Part shown: positions 45,139-54,026 of the stretch, piece by piece
Position numbering within the stretch: the first letter of the stretch is position 1
Layout of the letters: every line of letters starts with the position of its first letter
DNA from: CAZIKB01 sp964539665
GTDB taxonomy: Bacteria; Zhuqueibacterota; Zhuqueibacteria; Oceanimicrobiales; Oceanimicrobiaceae
Direction of reading: 5' to 3'
Assembly: GCA_964539665.1 (NCBI GenBank)
Contig: CAZIKB010000002.1
Coordinates: forward strand, 1-64,000
Length of the DNA stretch: 64,000 nt
Program-made: the position numbers and the translations under genes
The notes under the pieces: generated by a model
Databases searched by the model: none
What the model was told of the DNA's origin: nothing
Seen by the model: the letters and a program-made list of their open reading frames with translations, nothing else

Positions 45139-46252
45139 AAAATTTAAAGCTGCGACCGTTAAAGAGGCTATGAAATTGGCCAAAGAATCTGTGGGGGAAG
45201 AAGCAATTATCCTCGAATCAAAAAAAATTAAAGAAGGTGGCCTTTTTGATATCAATAAATCCGAGATGATTGAAATTACAGTGACTGCTGAGAAAAGTCA
45301 GAATTCACAAACAATCCAGGGCCGTGCTTCAAAAGTTACGTACTCACCAGCAGATGTAAAAAAGAGCCGGAACTTTAATGCAGATATTTTTGGATATGAA
45401 ATCAAAAATCAGATTACCCATTTGAAAGAATCTATTTCAAAAATGTCTGATTATTTACGCTTTTCAAAAATGCTCTTAATGCCAGAGACTCTTGCCTTCT
45501 TAGTCAATGAAAAAGGTGTGGATGAAAATTTGGCTTCAGAATTAGTTCAAAAAATATTTTGCTCGCTTTATGGGGAAGATTTGAAAAATAAACTTAAAAT
45601 TAGAAATGCGCTTCACCAGGAAATTGATCATCGTCTACATGTACAAAATAACCGCGATTTACCAAAAGATAAAGTAAAATCACTTTGTTTTGTCGGCCCA
45701 ACTGGTATGGGAAAAACTACCACACTGCTTAAAATGGCGACTAATCCTGATTTTTACAGCCAACACGACACTGCGATTATAACCATCGACACCTATCGGG
45801 TGGCCGCGGCTGCACAACTCAGGACTTTTGCCGCTCTGGCCAAACTTCCACTGGAGATCGCTTATGAGCCAGCCGAATACGCAAAGGCTCTCGATAAATT
45901 TAAAGACAAAGAAATTATCCTGATAGATACTGCAGGTCGAAGCCCTCTAAACACTTATCACTTGCAAGAGCTTCAGGAATATTTTTCGATTTCAATGCCA
46001 GATGAAATTCATTTAGTCCTGTCCGTGTCTATGCGGGCAGACAATTTATTTGATGCAGTTAATTCTTTTTCATCGTTACCTGTCAATCGACTCATAATAT
46101 CGAAGATCGATGAAACGCTTCGAATTGGAAATATACTAAATATTACACAAAAGATAAATCTTCCTATTTCCTTTTTAACCAACGGCCAGTCCGTTCCGGA
46201 ACATATTCTTTCAGCAAACAGCGAAGAAATTGCAAATATGATTTTAAACTAA
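45131..46252 (+). CDS. flhF: Flagellar SRP-like GTPase FlhF
   Basis: A 373-residue protein: basic N-terminal domain, then an SRP-type NG domain with P-loop VGPTGMGKTTTLLK, DTYRVAAAAQLRTFA and DTAGRSPLN. FlhF places the flagellum at the pole in many species. Its usual partner FlhG (FleN/MinD-like) does not follow; a small membrane protein gene takes that place. Confidence 0.95.
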   Translation: MIEKFKAATVKEAMKLAKESVGEEAIILESKKIKEGGLFDINKSEMIEITVTAEKSQNSQTIQGRASKVTYSPADVKKSRNFNADIFGYEIKNQITHLKESISKMSDYLRFSKMLLMPETLAFLVNEKGVDENLASELVQKIFCSLYGEDLKNKLKIRNALHQEIDHRLHVQNNRDLPKDKVKSLCFVGPTGMGKTTTLLKMATNPDFYSQHDTAIITIDTYRVAAAAQLRTFAALAKLPLEIAYEPAEYAKALDKFKDKEIILIDTAGRSPLNTYHLQELQEYFSISMPDEIHLVLSVSMRADNLFDAVNSFSSLPVNRLIISKIDETLRIGNILNITQKINLPISFLTNGQSVPEHILSANSEEIANMILN

Positions 46253-46331
46253 ATAATTAGTTAAAAATTACGATAATAACATTAATACATAAATTCAATT
46301 TATGTTTAATTAACACAAACTACAAGTATAG

Positions 46332-46538
46332 ATGATAAAAAAAGTTATTCTTCAATTCAGTGTAATGTCTTCAACTATTACATTTATATATTGTGTTATT
46401 TCCAAGATGTCATTTCAAAATAGTTGCGTTCGAGCTCTGTTTGTTTTCGTAGGAATGTATGCAATCCTTACATTTTTTTTCATGGGATTAATGTATTTCA
46501 TAAATCATAGCCAGGAAAGAGGAGTAGACAGTGAGTGA
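46332..46538 (+). CDS. Small two-helix membrane protein before fliA
   Basis: A 68-residue unknown protein. Two hydrophobic segments (about 7-26 and 34-56, the latter VFVGMYAILTFFFMGLMYFI) with a short acidic tail. Its stop overlaps the GTG start of fliA by eight bases, so the two are likely translated together. It occupies the flhG position between flhF and fliA but has no resemblance to FlhG. Confidence 0.6.
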   Translation: MIKKVILQFSVMSSTITFIYCVISKMSFQNSCVRALFVFVGMYAILTFFFMGLMYFINHSQERGVDSE

Positions 46539-47304
46539 TGAGACTTTGATTTTTGAATTTACAAAAAATCGAGACCCCAAACTTCGAGAGCAAATTATTG
46601 TTAAATTCTTACCTGTTGTGAAATACGTCATAGCCAGGATGAACCTGCCGACAATCAGCCGAAATGAACTGGAAGACATACATAGTGCAGGTATATTGGG
46701 GTTGATCCGGGCATTAGAGGATTTTGACATTTCAAAAAATGTAAAATTTAAAACCTATGCGACTTTGAGAGTCCGTGGAAATATTCTGGACTATTTGCGT
46801 CAAATCGATTACGTCAGCCGCTCCGATCGTGCAAAGTTGAGAGAAATCGAGAATGTGATCTCTGTCTTAACCAATGCAAAATGCCGCAAACCAACAGATG
46901 CAGAGATTGTAAATCATCTCTCTATAAATACAGCAGAATATCATCGCTTAATAGAATTAGCACAATTAAATTTTACAATTTCTCTCGACCAAATACAAAT
47001 TATGAACAACGAAGAGGTCGTACTAAGTGATGTCATTGCTGACAAAGATGCGGAAGAACCCTTTGAAAACTCTTGTAAAAGTAACATGTTAGAATTAATA
47101 AAAAACGTCATTAAATCTTTACCTGAACGGCAACGAACAATTGTAATAATGTATTACCTGGACTGTATGACTTTATTAGAAATCGGCAAAGTTATCAATC
47201 TATCGGAATCAAGAGTGAGCAGGATATTGGGTAAAGCCATTTTAACTATTCGCAACGAATTAAAACAAAAATATAATGTTAATGTAGAATCATTAGCAGG
47301 ATAA
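46531..47304 (+). CDS. fliA: Flagellar sigma factor FliA (sigma-28)
   Basis: A 257-residue sigma factor with regions 2 (FKTYATLRVRGNILDYLRQI), 3 (LREIENVISVLTN) and 4 (LPERQRTIVIMYYLDCMTLL, ESRVSRILGKAI). GTG start with AGAGGAG upstream. It should transcribe late genes such as flagellin. No anti-sigma factor FlgM is recognised in this window. Confidence 0.94.
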   Translation: MSDETLIFEFTKNRDPKLREQIIVKFLPVVKYVIARMNLPTISRNELEDIHSAGILGLIRALEDFDISKNVKFKTYATLRVRGNILDYLRQIDYVSRSDRAKLREIENVISVLTNAKCRKPTDAEIVNHLSINTAEYHRLIELAQLNFTISLDQIQIMNNEEVVLSDVIADKDAEEPFENSCKSNMLELIKNVIKSLPERQRTIVIMYYLDCMTLLEIGKVINLSESRVSRILGKAILTIRNELKQKYNVNVESLAG

Positions 47305-47310
47305 TTAATC

Positions 47311-47580
47311 ATGGCAGATTTAGAGCTTACTACTGGCCCACCAAACACATATCCGGTAGAAAGAGTTGAGTCATCTACTCACGTGAATCCTGATCAAAAA
47401 GGAAAGAATTCTGAAAATAATAAATCTAACAAAAATAATAAGAAGAAACTGGTTCAAACAACAGATACGAAGGACCAGGTCTCAACTGCCCAGAAACAGG
47501 CAAATATAAACGATAAAAAAGAAACAAAAAAAAATACAGAACCTTTAGAAAAAGGCCGGATAATAGACATAACTATATAA
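47311..47580 (+). CDS. Small unknown protein with C-terminal GxIIDIxI tail (copy 2)
   Basis: An 89-residue, Lys/Asn/Thr-rich, probably disordered protein six bases after fliA and five before the AMIN-domain gene. The last eight residues, GRIIDITI, repeat the tail of the small protein at 23853-24161 (GQIIDIKI), while the rest shows no similarity. Not recognised as a known family. Confidence 0.68.
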   Translation: MADLELTTGPPNTYPVERVESSTHVNPDQKGKNSENNKSNKNNKKKLVQTTDTKDQVSTAQKQANINDKKETKKNTEPLEKGRIIDITI

Positions 47581-47585
47581 TTTTA

Positions 47586-48722
47586 ATGTCACATTCAAGA
47601 TTTATATTCAAAAGGACTTTTGCAGCATTCCTTATCGGGCTTGCTTTGTTGTGTTCTATCATAGATGCGAATGGGGCTCAGGTTGTAGATATTCGAACAG
47701 GTTTTCATCAAACCTTCTCACGCATTGTCGTGCAATTCGATTCTGATGTGGAATTTAATATTATAAAAAATCTTAATAATAAAAAGGTACTTGTAGAAAT
47801 TCAGCCGGTTGAAATCAGATTCAATCCTAGAGAAATAAAGATCGATCCTGGCGATAAATTCGTCAATCGGATTGAATACGAGTTGACTTTAATCACTATG
47901 AAAGTATCTTTATATTTGAAATCCTCAAATGTCCGTTTAGATTACTATAAATTGGCTCACCCTAATCGTGTCGTCATTGATGTTTATCAAGCCCGGCAAC
48001 TAAAGAATGCCGGGCTAAATGTGCAACCAGATTCATCAGGAGAAGCTAAACCTGATTCATCAGTTAAAGCTCAAATAGATTCAGGACTCTTTTCGAACTT
48101 GCAGAGTTATCAGGATGATGATTCAACTACCAGTTTACCAGACAACCAGTTCAAAGATGCTAAATCTATTGACCCAAATGTGAACGAATCGGTTTATAGC
48201 GCGAATAATGCAAAACCTGAATCCGGATTTCTTATATTCTTTAGTGTTCTTGGGGCATTTTTTTTGATAGACGCCATTATTTTAGGGATTTATTTTTTCA
48301 GGCGGAAAAAGAAATTTAAAAATTCTGCTCCTGGCTCTGAGCCCGAACCTGAGAAAAAGAAAAAGCAAAAACCTGCTTCACCTAAAGTTCCGGAAGCTGC
48401 ACCACAGGACTTCAAAACAGCTTTAACTGCTACAATACAGGAAAATATGTCTACAGCTAATAAAAGCGTAATGAATGCCAGCCATTCAAATATCGTTAAT
48501 AATTCACAAATTACTTCTAAGATTGAATCCTTAATTAACTCACTTTCTGAATCCATGAGGCCTTCTGATACTATTTTATTGGAGTTCCCGGAATTAGAGC
48601 AAGTGACCAGAGAATTACAGAAAATCTCACCTGATGAAAATATTTCGCCTGAACTATTAATAGGTAAAGATGGCGTTGAATTTATAAAAAATTTAACTCA
48701 CTCTTCTTCAAATAAGTTGTAA
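47586..48722 (+). CDS. AMIN-like domain, single-pass membrane protein of the flagellar locus
   Basis: A 378-residue protein: signal peptide (about 1-31), an AMIN-like beta domain (about 32-140; FSRIVVQFDSDVEF, KLAHPNRVVIDVYQ), a polar linker, a membrane helix (about 214-236; SVLGAFFLIDAIILGIYFFR), then a basic segment and a cytoplasmic tail of about 130 residues. AMIN domains bind peptidoglycan or secretin-type complexes in other proteins. It may connect the cell wall to the flagellar motor; this is inference. Last gene of the first flagellar operon. Confidence 0.6.
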   Translation: MSHSRFIFKRTFAAFLIGLALLCSIIDANGAQVVDIRTGFHQTFSRIVVQFDSDVEFNIIKNLNNKKVLVEIQPVEIRFNPREIKIDPGDKFVNRIEYELTLITMKVSLYLKSSNVRLDYYKLAHPNRVVIDVYQARQLKNAGLNVQPDSSGEAKPDSSVKAQIDSGLFSNLQSYQDDDSTTSLPDNQFKDAKSIDPNVNESVYSANNAKPESGFLIFFSVLGAFFLIDAIILGIYFFRRKKKFKNSAPGSEPEPEKKKKQKPASPKVPEAAPQDFKTALTATIQENMSTANKSVMNASHSNIVNNSQITSKIESLINSLSESMRPSDTILLEFPELEQVTRELQKISPDENISPELLIGKDGVEFIKNLTHSSSNKL

Positions 48723-48745
48723 TTGAACTAAAACACAATTCTTAC

Positions 48746-48830
48746 TGTCATTGCGAGCGTTTCTCAGTGAAGCAATCTCCCAATTAGCCAAGCAGGAGAT
48801 TGCTTCGGCAAAAGATGCCTTGCAATGACA
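48746..48830. repeat. Palindromic intergenic repeat (85 bases)
   Basis: Terminal arms TGTCATTGC (48746-48754) and GCAATGACA (48822-48830) enclose perfect inner arms GAAGCAATCTCC (48769-48780) and GGAGATTGCTTC (48795-48806). This is the layout of widespread REP/MITE-like palindromes found near gene ends. A half copy is at 7703-7714. It can fold into a long hairpin and may serve as terminator for the first flagellar operon. Confidence 0.75.
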
Positions 48831-48997
48831 ACCAAAATGTATAGTTTTCATTCAGATACCAGGTAGTAAAAACTTCTACTCTTATCAACAATTCAGTAAA
48901 AATTCCCACTACATCTTCTCATTTTATTCTTATTACAATACCATCTAAATATTTATTATATATAGGTTAACTCCAGTCGATATTTCAACATCAGCCG
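48831..48997. other. Non-coding stretch before the second sigma-54 promoter
   Basis: AT-rich, no gene. With the repeat and promoter it makes up the 325-base gap between the AMIN-domain gene and flgF. Activator sites would be expected here but none is recognised. Confidence 0.3.
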
Positions 48998-49013
48998 TGG
49001 CACATAAATTGCT
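48998..49013 (+). promoter_or_regulatory. Sigma-54 promoter of the flgF operon
   Basis: TGGCAC (48998-49003), five bases, TTGCT (49009-49013) matches the -24/-12 consensus exactly. The expected start is near 49024, leaving a leader of about 24 bases before the GTG start of flgF at 49048. Shares the element with the flgB promoter, so both operons probably answer to the same NtrC-like activator. Confidence 0.88.
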
Positions 49014-49047
49014 AAATTAAGCAACAAAATAATAATGGAGTAAAATC

Positions 49048-49794
49048 GTGTTAAAACGACTTGAATTAGCCGGACGGGCAATGATTACCAATATGGCCCA
49101 GATGGAAGCAATTAGCAATAATTTAGCCAACATAAATACCTCGGGTTTTAAAAAAGAAAAATTATTCTTACAAAGTCTGAATGAAAAATTAAATGCTCTT
49201 CCGAATAATGCTGGCTCTAACAACATTCAAGAGCCTTATGCGGCAACCATTGTAGATTTCACACAAGGTTCCTTAAAAGATACCAATCATAAATTAGATG
49301 TAGCAATAGCTGGTGAAGGTATGTTTGTGATTGAAGCTCCCCAGGGTGAAGTTTATACACGAGATGGGCATTTCACTCTGAATGCGGAAAAAATTTTAAC
49401 TACAATTGACGGTTATCCTGTATTGGGCGAAGGTGGACAAATTGAGCTGGATATTGAACAAAATTCTGTTGCACAAATACTTATCAATGAACAGGGTGAA
49501 ATTCTGATAGATGGCAATATGATTGACAAAATAAAAATTATGACTTTGGAGAATCCTCAATATTTAAATAAAATAGGATCTAATTTATTTCAATTATCTG
49601 CTAAAAACAATACTCCTGTAGAGGTAGAAAATGTTTCAATCAGGCAAGGATTTATTGAAGAGTCAAACGTAAATGCTGTTACTGAAATGATTGCCATGAT
49701 GGAAATAAATCATGCCTTTAAAACAAGCGAAAAAGCGCTTAAAACTCATGATCAGTTATTGGGTAAAGCAGTCAACAGTATAGGCAGGGTATAA
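49048..49794 (+). CDS. flgF: Flagellar rod protein FlgF
   Basis: A 248-residue rod protein. N-terminal MEAISNNLANINTSGFKKEK and central IAGEGMFVIEAPQGEVYTRD are typical; the C-terminus is MIAMMEINHAFKTSEKALKT. GTG start with ATGGAG upstream. The second rod protein FlgG follows 27 bases on. Confidence 0.92.
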   Translation: MLKRLELAGRAMITNMAQMEAISNNLANINTSGFKKEKLFLQSLNEKLNALPNNAGSNNIQEPYAATIVDFTQGSLKDTNHKLDVAIAGEGMFVIEAPQGEVYTRDGHFTLNAEKILTTIDGYPVLGEGGQIELDIEQNSVAQILINEQGEILIDGNMIDKIKIMTLENPQYLNKIGSNLFQLSAKNNTPVEVENVSIRQGFIEESNVNAVTEMIAMMEINHAFKTSEKALKTHDQLLGKAVNSIGRV

Positions 49795-49821
49795 TAAAAT
49801 TAATATAGAGGAGAAATTAAA

Positions 49822-50610
49822 ATGATTCGAGCATTACGGACGGCTGCATTAGCTATGTCTGCCCAGAGTCTTCGAGTTGATAACATTGCAAATAATCTTG
49901 CGAACGTCAATACAAATGGCTTCAAAAAAAGTACGATAGAATTCCAGGACCTTTTTTACGAAAGTTTTCGAGCGGCTGGAGTAGCCGATCAAGTAAATAC
50001 TGAGCTTCCCACTGAATTGCAAGTTGGACACGGGAGCAGGCCAGTTGCTACCATAAAAAACTTTATGCAAGGCAATGTGGTAAATACCGACAACCCATTG
50101 GATATTTCACTAAATGGTGAAGGTTTTTTTCAAATTCAACAACCAGACGGTACGATCGTCTACACCCGTGATGGCAATTTTAATCTTTCTTCAAGCGGGC
50201 AAATAGTCAATGCAGTTGGATTACTTATGGAACCGGAGATATCGCTTCCGCAAGACATGCAAAGTATAAATATCAGTTCTGATGGCATTGTTTCAGTCTT
50301 TTCGCCTGGAGTAATTGAATCTCAGGAAGTTGGACAAATTGAACTTGCAAAATTTATCAATCCAGCCGGGCTTCGAAGTATTGGTGGAAATTTATATGCT
50401 GCTACTGCTGCATCTGGTGAGTCTGTATTAGGGCAACCCGGAAAAAACAGTTTTGGCCAGCTATTGCAAGGGTATCTAGAAAAATCCAATGTGGACATAG
50501 TGAAAGAAATGGTCGACCTGATTGTAGCGCAGAGGGCTTACGAGATCAACGGCAAAGCGATTAAAACAGCCGAACAAATGATGGGTATTGCAAACAATCT
50601 GAAGCGATAA
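49822..50610 (+). CDS. flgG: Flagellar distal rod protein FlgG
   Basis: The 262-residue distal rod subunit. MIRALRTAALAMSAQSLRVD followed by NIANNLANVNTNGFKKS, NGEGFFQIQQPDGTIVYTRD, and the C-terminal SNVDIVKEMVDLIVAQRAYE are diagnostic. Length is as expected for FlgG. Confidence 0.96.
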   Translation: MIRALRTAALAMSAQSLRVDNIANNLANVNTNGFKKSTIEFQDLFYESFRAAGVADQVNTELPTELQVGHGSRPVATIKNFMQGNVVNTDNPLDISLNGEGFFQIQQPDGTIVYTRDGNFNLSSSGQIVNAVGLLMEPEISLPQDMQSINISSDGIVSVFSPGVIESQEVGQIELAKFINPAGLRSIGGNLYAATAASGESVLGQPGKNSFGQLLQGYLEKSNVDIVKEMVDLIVAQRAYEINGKAIKTAEQMMGIANNLKR

Positions 50611-50633
50611 TTTTGAGAAATCTTAATTTTAAA

Positions 50634-51362
50634 ATGAAAAGTTCAACAATTAAAACTATCGCTTATATCTTCATTTGCATTTCAAGCATTGGTGTTTCTT
50701 TCACTTGGTCAAAAAATTCCAATATCAACTTTAGAACCGAATTAGTGAAAAATGCCATAAAAGATTTTGTGTTGCAAAAATTCGAATTACCGGAAACTGA
50801 TATTTTAATCGAATTCCCAAATTTGGATGCTCTGGTGAACAAATTAAATTACAAAGGGAAAATTCGAGTTTTACCCGGGAAAACTGGCCTTCGAAAAGGA
50901 ATTCAAAATATAAAATGCGGTGTTCTTCAACATGGCCAGTTGAAAGAATCATTCACAGTCAGCATCAGAATCAAGACTTTTCAGAACATTATTACGAGTA
51001 ACGAACGTTTGGCCCGACAACAGGTTTTAGCGCCGGGTCATTTGAAAATAAACAGACTTGAAACTACCCATATCTCAGACAAAATCTTTACCAGTATTGA
51101 CGGGCTCGTTGGTTTACGTACAAAACGCATTATTAATACTGGAGAGATTATAACTAACAAGCAGGTCGAATTGCTCCCCCTGGTAAATCGCGGAAAAAAA
51201 ATGGACATTTATTTTCAGAGAGGAGCGCTTGAAATCATTCTACGGGGCGTATCTCGACAGGATGGCTATTTAGGTGATAAAATTCGGATTAAGTGCCTGG
51301 AAACAAACAAAATATTTACCGGGCAAATCATTGATGCAAACACGGTAATTGTGAACCTATAA
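50634..51362 (+). CDS. flgA: P-ring assembly chaperone FlgA
   Basis: About 242 residues with a signal peptide (about 1-27), an SAF domain (RLARQQVLAPGHLKINRLET) and the C-terminal FlgA domain (RRINTGE-like IINTGEIITNKQVE, IDANTVIVNL). It assists FlgI polymerisation in the periplasm. ATG 50634 is chosen because it directly precedes the signal peptide; a TTG at 50613, three bases after flgG, would add seven residues. Confidence 0.88.
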   Translation: MKSSTIKTIAYIFICISSIGVSFTWSKNSNINFRTELVKNAIKDFVLQKFELPETDILIEFPNLDALVNKLNYKGKIRVLPGKTGLRKGIQNIKCGVLQHGQLKESFTVSIRIKTFQNIITSNERLARQQVLAPGHLKINRLETTHISDKIFTSIDGLVGLRTKRIINTGEIITNKQVELLPLVNRGKKMDIYFQRGALEIILRGVSRQDGYLGDKIRIKCLETNKIFTGQIIDANTVIVNL

Positions 51363-51417
51363 GCTAACAATTAATGAACATCAATTTTGCAACGGGAAGT
51401 GAAAAAGGATGGTACAA

Positions 51418-52053
51418 ATGAAAAGAAAAATTATATGGTTTTGTTGCTATGCTTTTTTTATATCAAATATTTGCATAGCTCAAAGTTATGACAAATTTCA
51501 GAAACATTCACTTTATACAGATTTTAAACCTAAGAATATTGGAGATGTAGTTACCATTCTTATTGTTGAATCTGCCAGCGGCGGCCAGCAGTCCGGTGCG
51601 AATTCTTCCGACCAGGCATCGTTAAAAGCATCTGGAGGAATTACCGGCAATTTGACAAGCGTCCTGCCTTTGTTAGGTGCCTCCTCAAAATATGAAAGAA
51701 GTCACACCGGGAGTATGGGCACAAGCCAAAAAGATGTTATGATGGCTAAAATTACGGCGGTTGTATCAAAAATCAGCCCAAACGGAAATTTAACTTTGCA
51801 AGGAAAACGCCGCATTGAAGTAAACGGAGACACCCATATCCTGGAATTGAAAGGAATAGCAAGGCTTAAGGACATCACTTCTGACAACCTGATATATTCT
51901 TATAATCTGGCTAACGTAGAGATTGCCTATAAAAAAGCCGGCCTGGGGAATAAATTTGGCAAACAGGGTTGGTTCTCCAGATGGACTACCTGGGTCATGG
52001 TTTTGGGTTTGGGAGCTTCAGCCTATTTAGGTATTTCAGCTACTTCAAATTGA
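51418..52053 (+). CDS. flgH: Flagellar L-ring protein FlgH
   Basis: A 211-residue outer-membrane ring protein. LYTDFKPKNIGDVVTILIVE and the C-terminal NLTLQGKRRIEVNGDTHILE are FlgH motifs. The signal peptide ends near NICIAQ and lacks a clear lipobox, unlike most FlgH lipoproteins. ATG 51418 is used because AAGG lies about 8 bases upstream; ATG 51409 is adjacent to it. Confidence 0.92.
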   Translation: MKRKIIWFCCYAFFISNICIAQSYDKFQKHSLYTDFKPKNIGDVVTILIVESASGGQQSGANSSDQASLKASGGITGNLTSVLPLLGASSKYERSHTGSMGTSQKDVMMAKITAVVSKISPNGNLTLQGKRRIEVNGDTHILELKGIARLKDITSDNLIYSYNLANVEIAYKKAGLGNKFGKQGWFSRWTTWVMVLGLGASAYLGISATSN

Positions 52054-52098
52054 ACAACAACTATATAAAAATGAAGATAAACGAGAATATAGAATAGC

Positions 52099-53229
52099 GT
52101 GAAAACTCGACACAGAATTTACTATTTTTTTATATTATTCTTTGGACTGTTTCTTTGTGAAGGTTCAGGTCAAATAAGAATTAAAGACATCTCAACATTT
52201 CAGGGGATGCAAACACTGCATTTAATAGGTTATGGTCTGGTAATCGGACTGGATGGTTCAGGCGATAGAAGCAGCGGTGCCAGTGGTGCGATTTTTACAG
52301 TACAATCCGTAGTCAATATGCTGGAAAAATTTGGTATTACCGTGCCGGCAGATAAGCTGCGCATTCGAAATGTTGCAGCCGTGATGGCAACTTCCAAATT
52401 AGAACCATTCACCAAAGTCGGCACTAAAATTGATATCACGGTTTCATCGTTAGGGGATGCAAAAAGCTTGGAAGGCGGAATACTTTTAACGACTCCCCTG
52501 CTGGGTCCCGATGGTGAACTTTATGCTATGGCACAAGGTCCCATATCAATTGGCGGATTTAATATTGAAACCGGTGAAGGTGAAAAGATCAGACAGAATT
52601 ATGCTTTAGTGGGCCGCAGCCCAAATGGCGCTATCATCCAGAAAGCGGCGCCTTTTAAATTTGATGTTGAACAACCTTTAGGTATTTTATTACAAAGGCC
52701 AGATTTCACGACTTCCGCAAGAATCGCTGAACGAATCAACAAACATTTTAATGCTGCTTTTGCTGCTCCGGTAGATGCCGCCACAATTAATGTGGACTGG
52801 CCGACGAACCTTCAGAAAACAGGTACCATCGTTCGATTTATCGCGGAGATTGAAACTTTAAAAGTGGTGCAGGACAGAATTGCGAGAGTGGTTATCAATG
52901 AACGAACGGGCACCATCGTTGCGGGCGGTGATGTCAGGATTTCGGAAATTATGGTGTCACACGGCAATTTAACCATACACACCCGGAAACGCCCTGTCAT
53001 TTCCCAGCCAGCGCCATTTAGTCGAACAGGGAGAACGGTAGTAGAAGGCGTATCAGAAACAATTATTCAGGCAGACGATGCCAGGACAATAGTAATCAAG
53101 AATACAGTCAGTGTTGCTGATATTTCTTCTGCATTGAATATTTTGGGAGTCAAACCTCGAGATATCATTGCCATATTTCAAGCGATAAAAGAAGCGGGCG
53201 CTCTGCAAGCTGAATTAATCCTTATGTAG
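52099..53229 (+). CDS. flgI: Flagellar P-ring protein FlgI
   Basis: A 376-residue periplasmic ring protein with a signal peptide. RIKDISTFQGMQTLHLIGYG, LIGYGLVIGLDGSGDRSS and the C-terminal ALNILGVKPRDIIAIFQAIK are diagnostic. GTG start. Presence of L and P rings shows a diderm envelope with peptidoglycan. Confidence 0.96.
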   Translation: MKTRHRIYYFFILFFGLFLCEGSGQIRIKDISTFQGMQTLHLIGYGLVIGLDGSGDRSSGASGAIFTVQSVVNMLEKFGITVPADKLRIRNVAAVMATSKLEPFTKVGTKIDITVSSLGDAKSLEGGILLTTPLLGPDGELYAMAQGPISIGGFNIETGEGEKIRQNYALVGRSPNGAIIQKAAPFKFDVEQPLGILLQRPDFTTSARIAERINKHFNAAFAAPVDAATINVDWPTNLQKTGTIVRFIAEIETLKVVQDRIARVVINERTGTIVAGGDVRISEIMVSHGNLTIHTRKRPVISQPAPFSRTGRTVVEGVSETIIQADDARTIVIKNTVSVADISSALNILGVKPRDIIAIFQAIKEAGALQAELILM

Positions 53230-53240
53230 GAAATGAATTT

Positions 53241-54023
53241 ATGGACATAAACATACAGGATAAACCAGCATTAGATTTAGTTAATTCTAAACAAAATAGC
53301 ACTGTTGAGCCAAAACAAAAATCAGTTAACGATGACCGGGAAAAAATAAAAAAGGCTGCACAAGGATTTGAAGCGATCTTCGTTCAACACTTGTTGCGGA
53401 CTATGCGTCAGAGTATCTCAAAATCGGGCTTATTTGGTGATGGTATTTCTGGTGATTTATATAGTAGTATGTTTAATGAAAAGATTGCAGAAGTCATAAC
53501 TATCAAGGGTGGTATCGGGCTGGCCGATAATATAATTAAAGCCCTGGAAAATAAAAGTCAAATCACTAATTTTAACATGGATATTAATACTGAAAATAGT
53601 AAATATTTTACGCTTTCACGGCCAAATCATCAAAAAGTGGACAATAACTGGGATCGTTCTATTATCGATGATGCAGCAGATCATTTTGACATTGAACCTA
53701 AATTGATCGAAGCTGTGATAAAGGTGGAATCTAATGCTAATAAAAATGCTATCTCGAATAAAGGCGCTGCGGGACTCATGCAATTAATGGAAGGCACAGC
53801 CCGTCAACTCGGAGTCAGGAATCGCTTTGATCCGAGAGAAAATATTTTTGGAGGTGTCAAATATCTTAAATCACTTTTACAAAGATTCAACGGAGACTTA
53901 GAAATGGCACTTAGTGCATATAATGCGGGGCCAACAGCCGTTGAAAAATACAAAGGTATACCTCCTTTTCCTGAAACTCAACGCTATGTACAAAAAGTTA
54001 TCACCGCATACCAAGAGAAATAG
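53241..54023 (+). CDS. flgJ: FlgJ-like rod protein fused to a GH23 lytic transglycosylase
   Basis: A 260-residue protein: N-terminal rod-binding domain (about 30-110; AAQGFEAIFVQHLLRTMRQS, ITIKGGIGLADNI) and a C-terminal SLT/GH23 domain (about 140-258; the catalytic Glu in AVIKVESNANKNAISNKGAA, then GLMQLMEGTA, ALSAYNAGPTAVEKY). Enteric FlgJ carries a GH73 glucosaminidase instead. It would open the cell wall for the rod. No signal peptide is present, as expected for export through the flagellar gate. Confidence 0.9.
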   Translation: MDINIQDKPALDLVNSKQNSTVEPKQKSVNDDREKIKKAAQGFEAIFVQHLLRTMRQSISKSGLFGDGISGDLYSSMFNEKIAEVITIKGGIGLADNIIKALENKSQITNFNMDINTENSKYFTLSRPNHQKVDNNWDRSIIDDAADHFDIEPKLIEAVIKVESNANKNAISNKGAAGLMQLMEGTARQLGVRNRFDPRENIFGGVKYLKSLLQRFNGDLEMALSAYNAGPTAVEKYKGIPPFPETQRYVQKVITAYQEK

Positions 54024-54026
54024 CTA

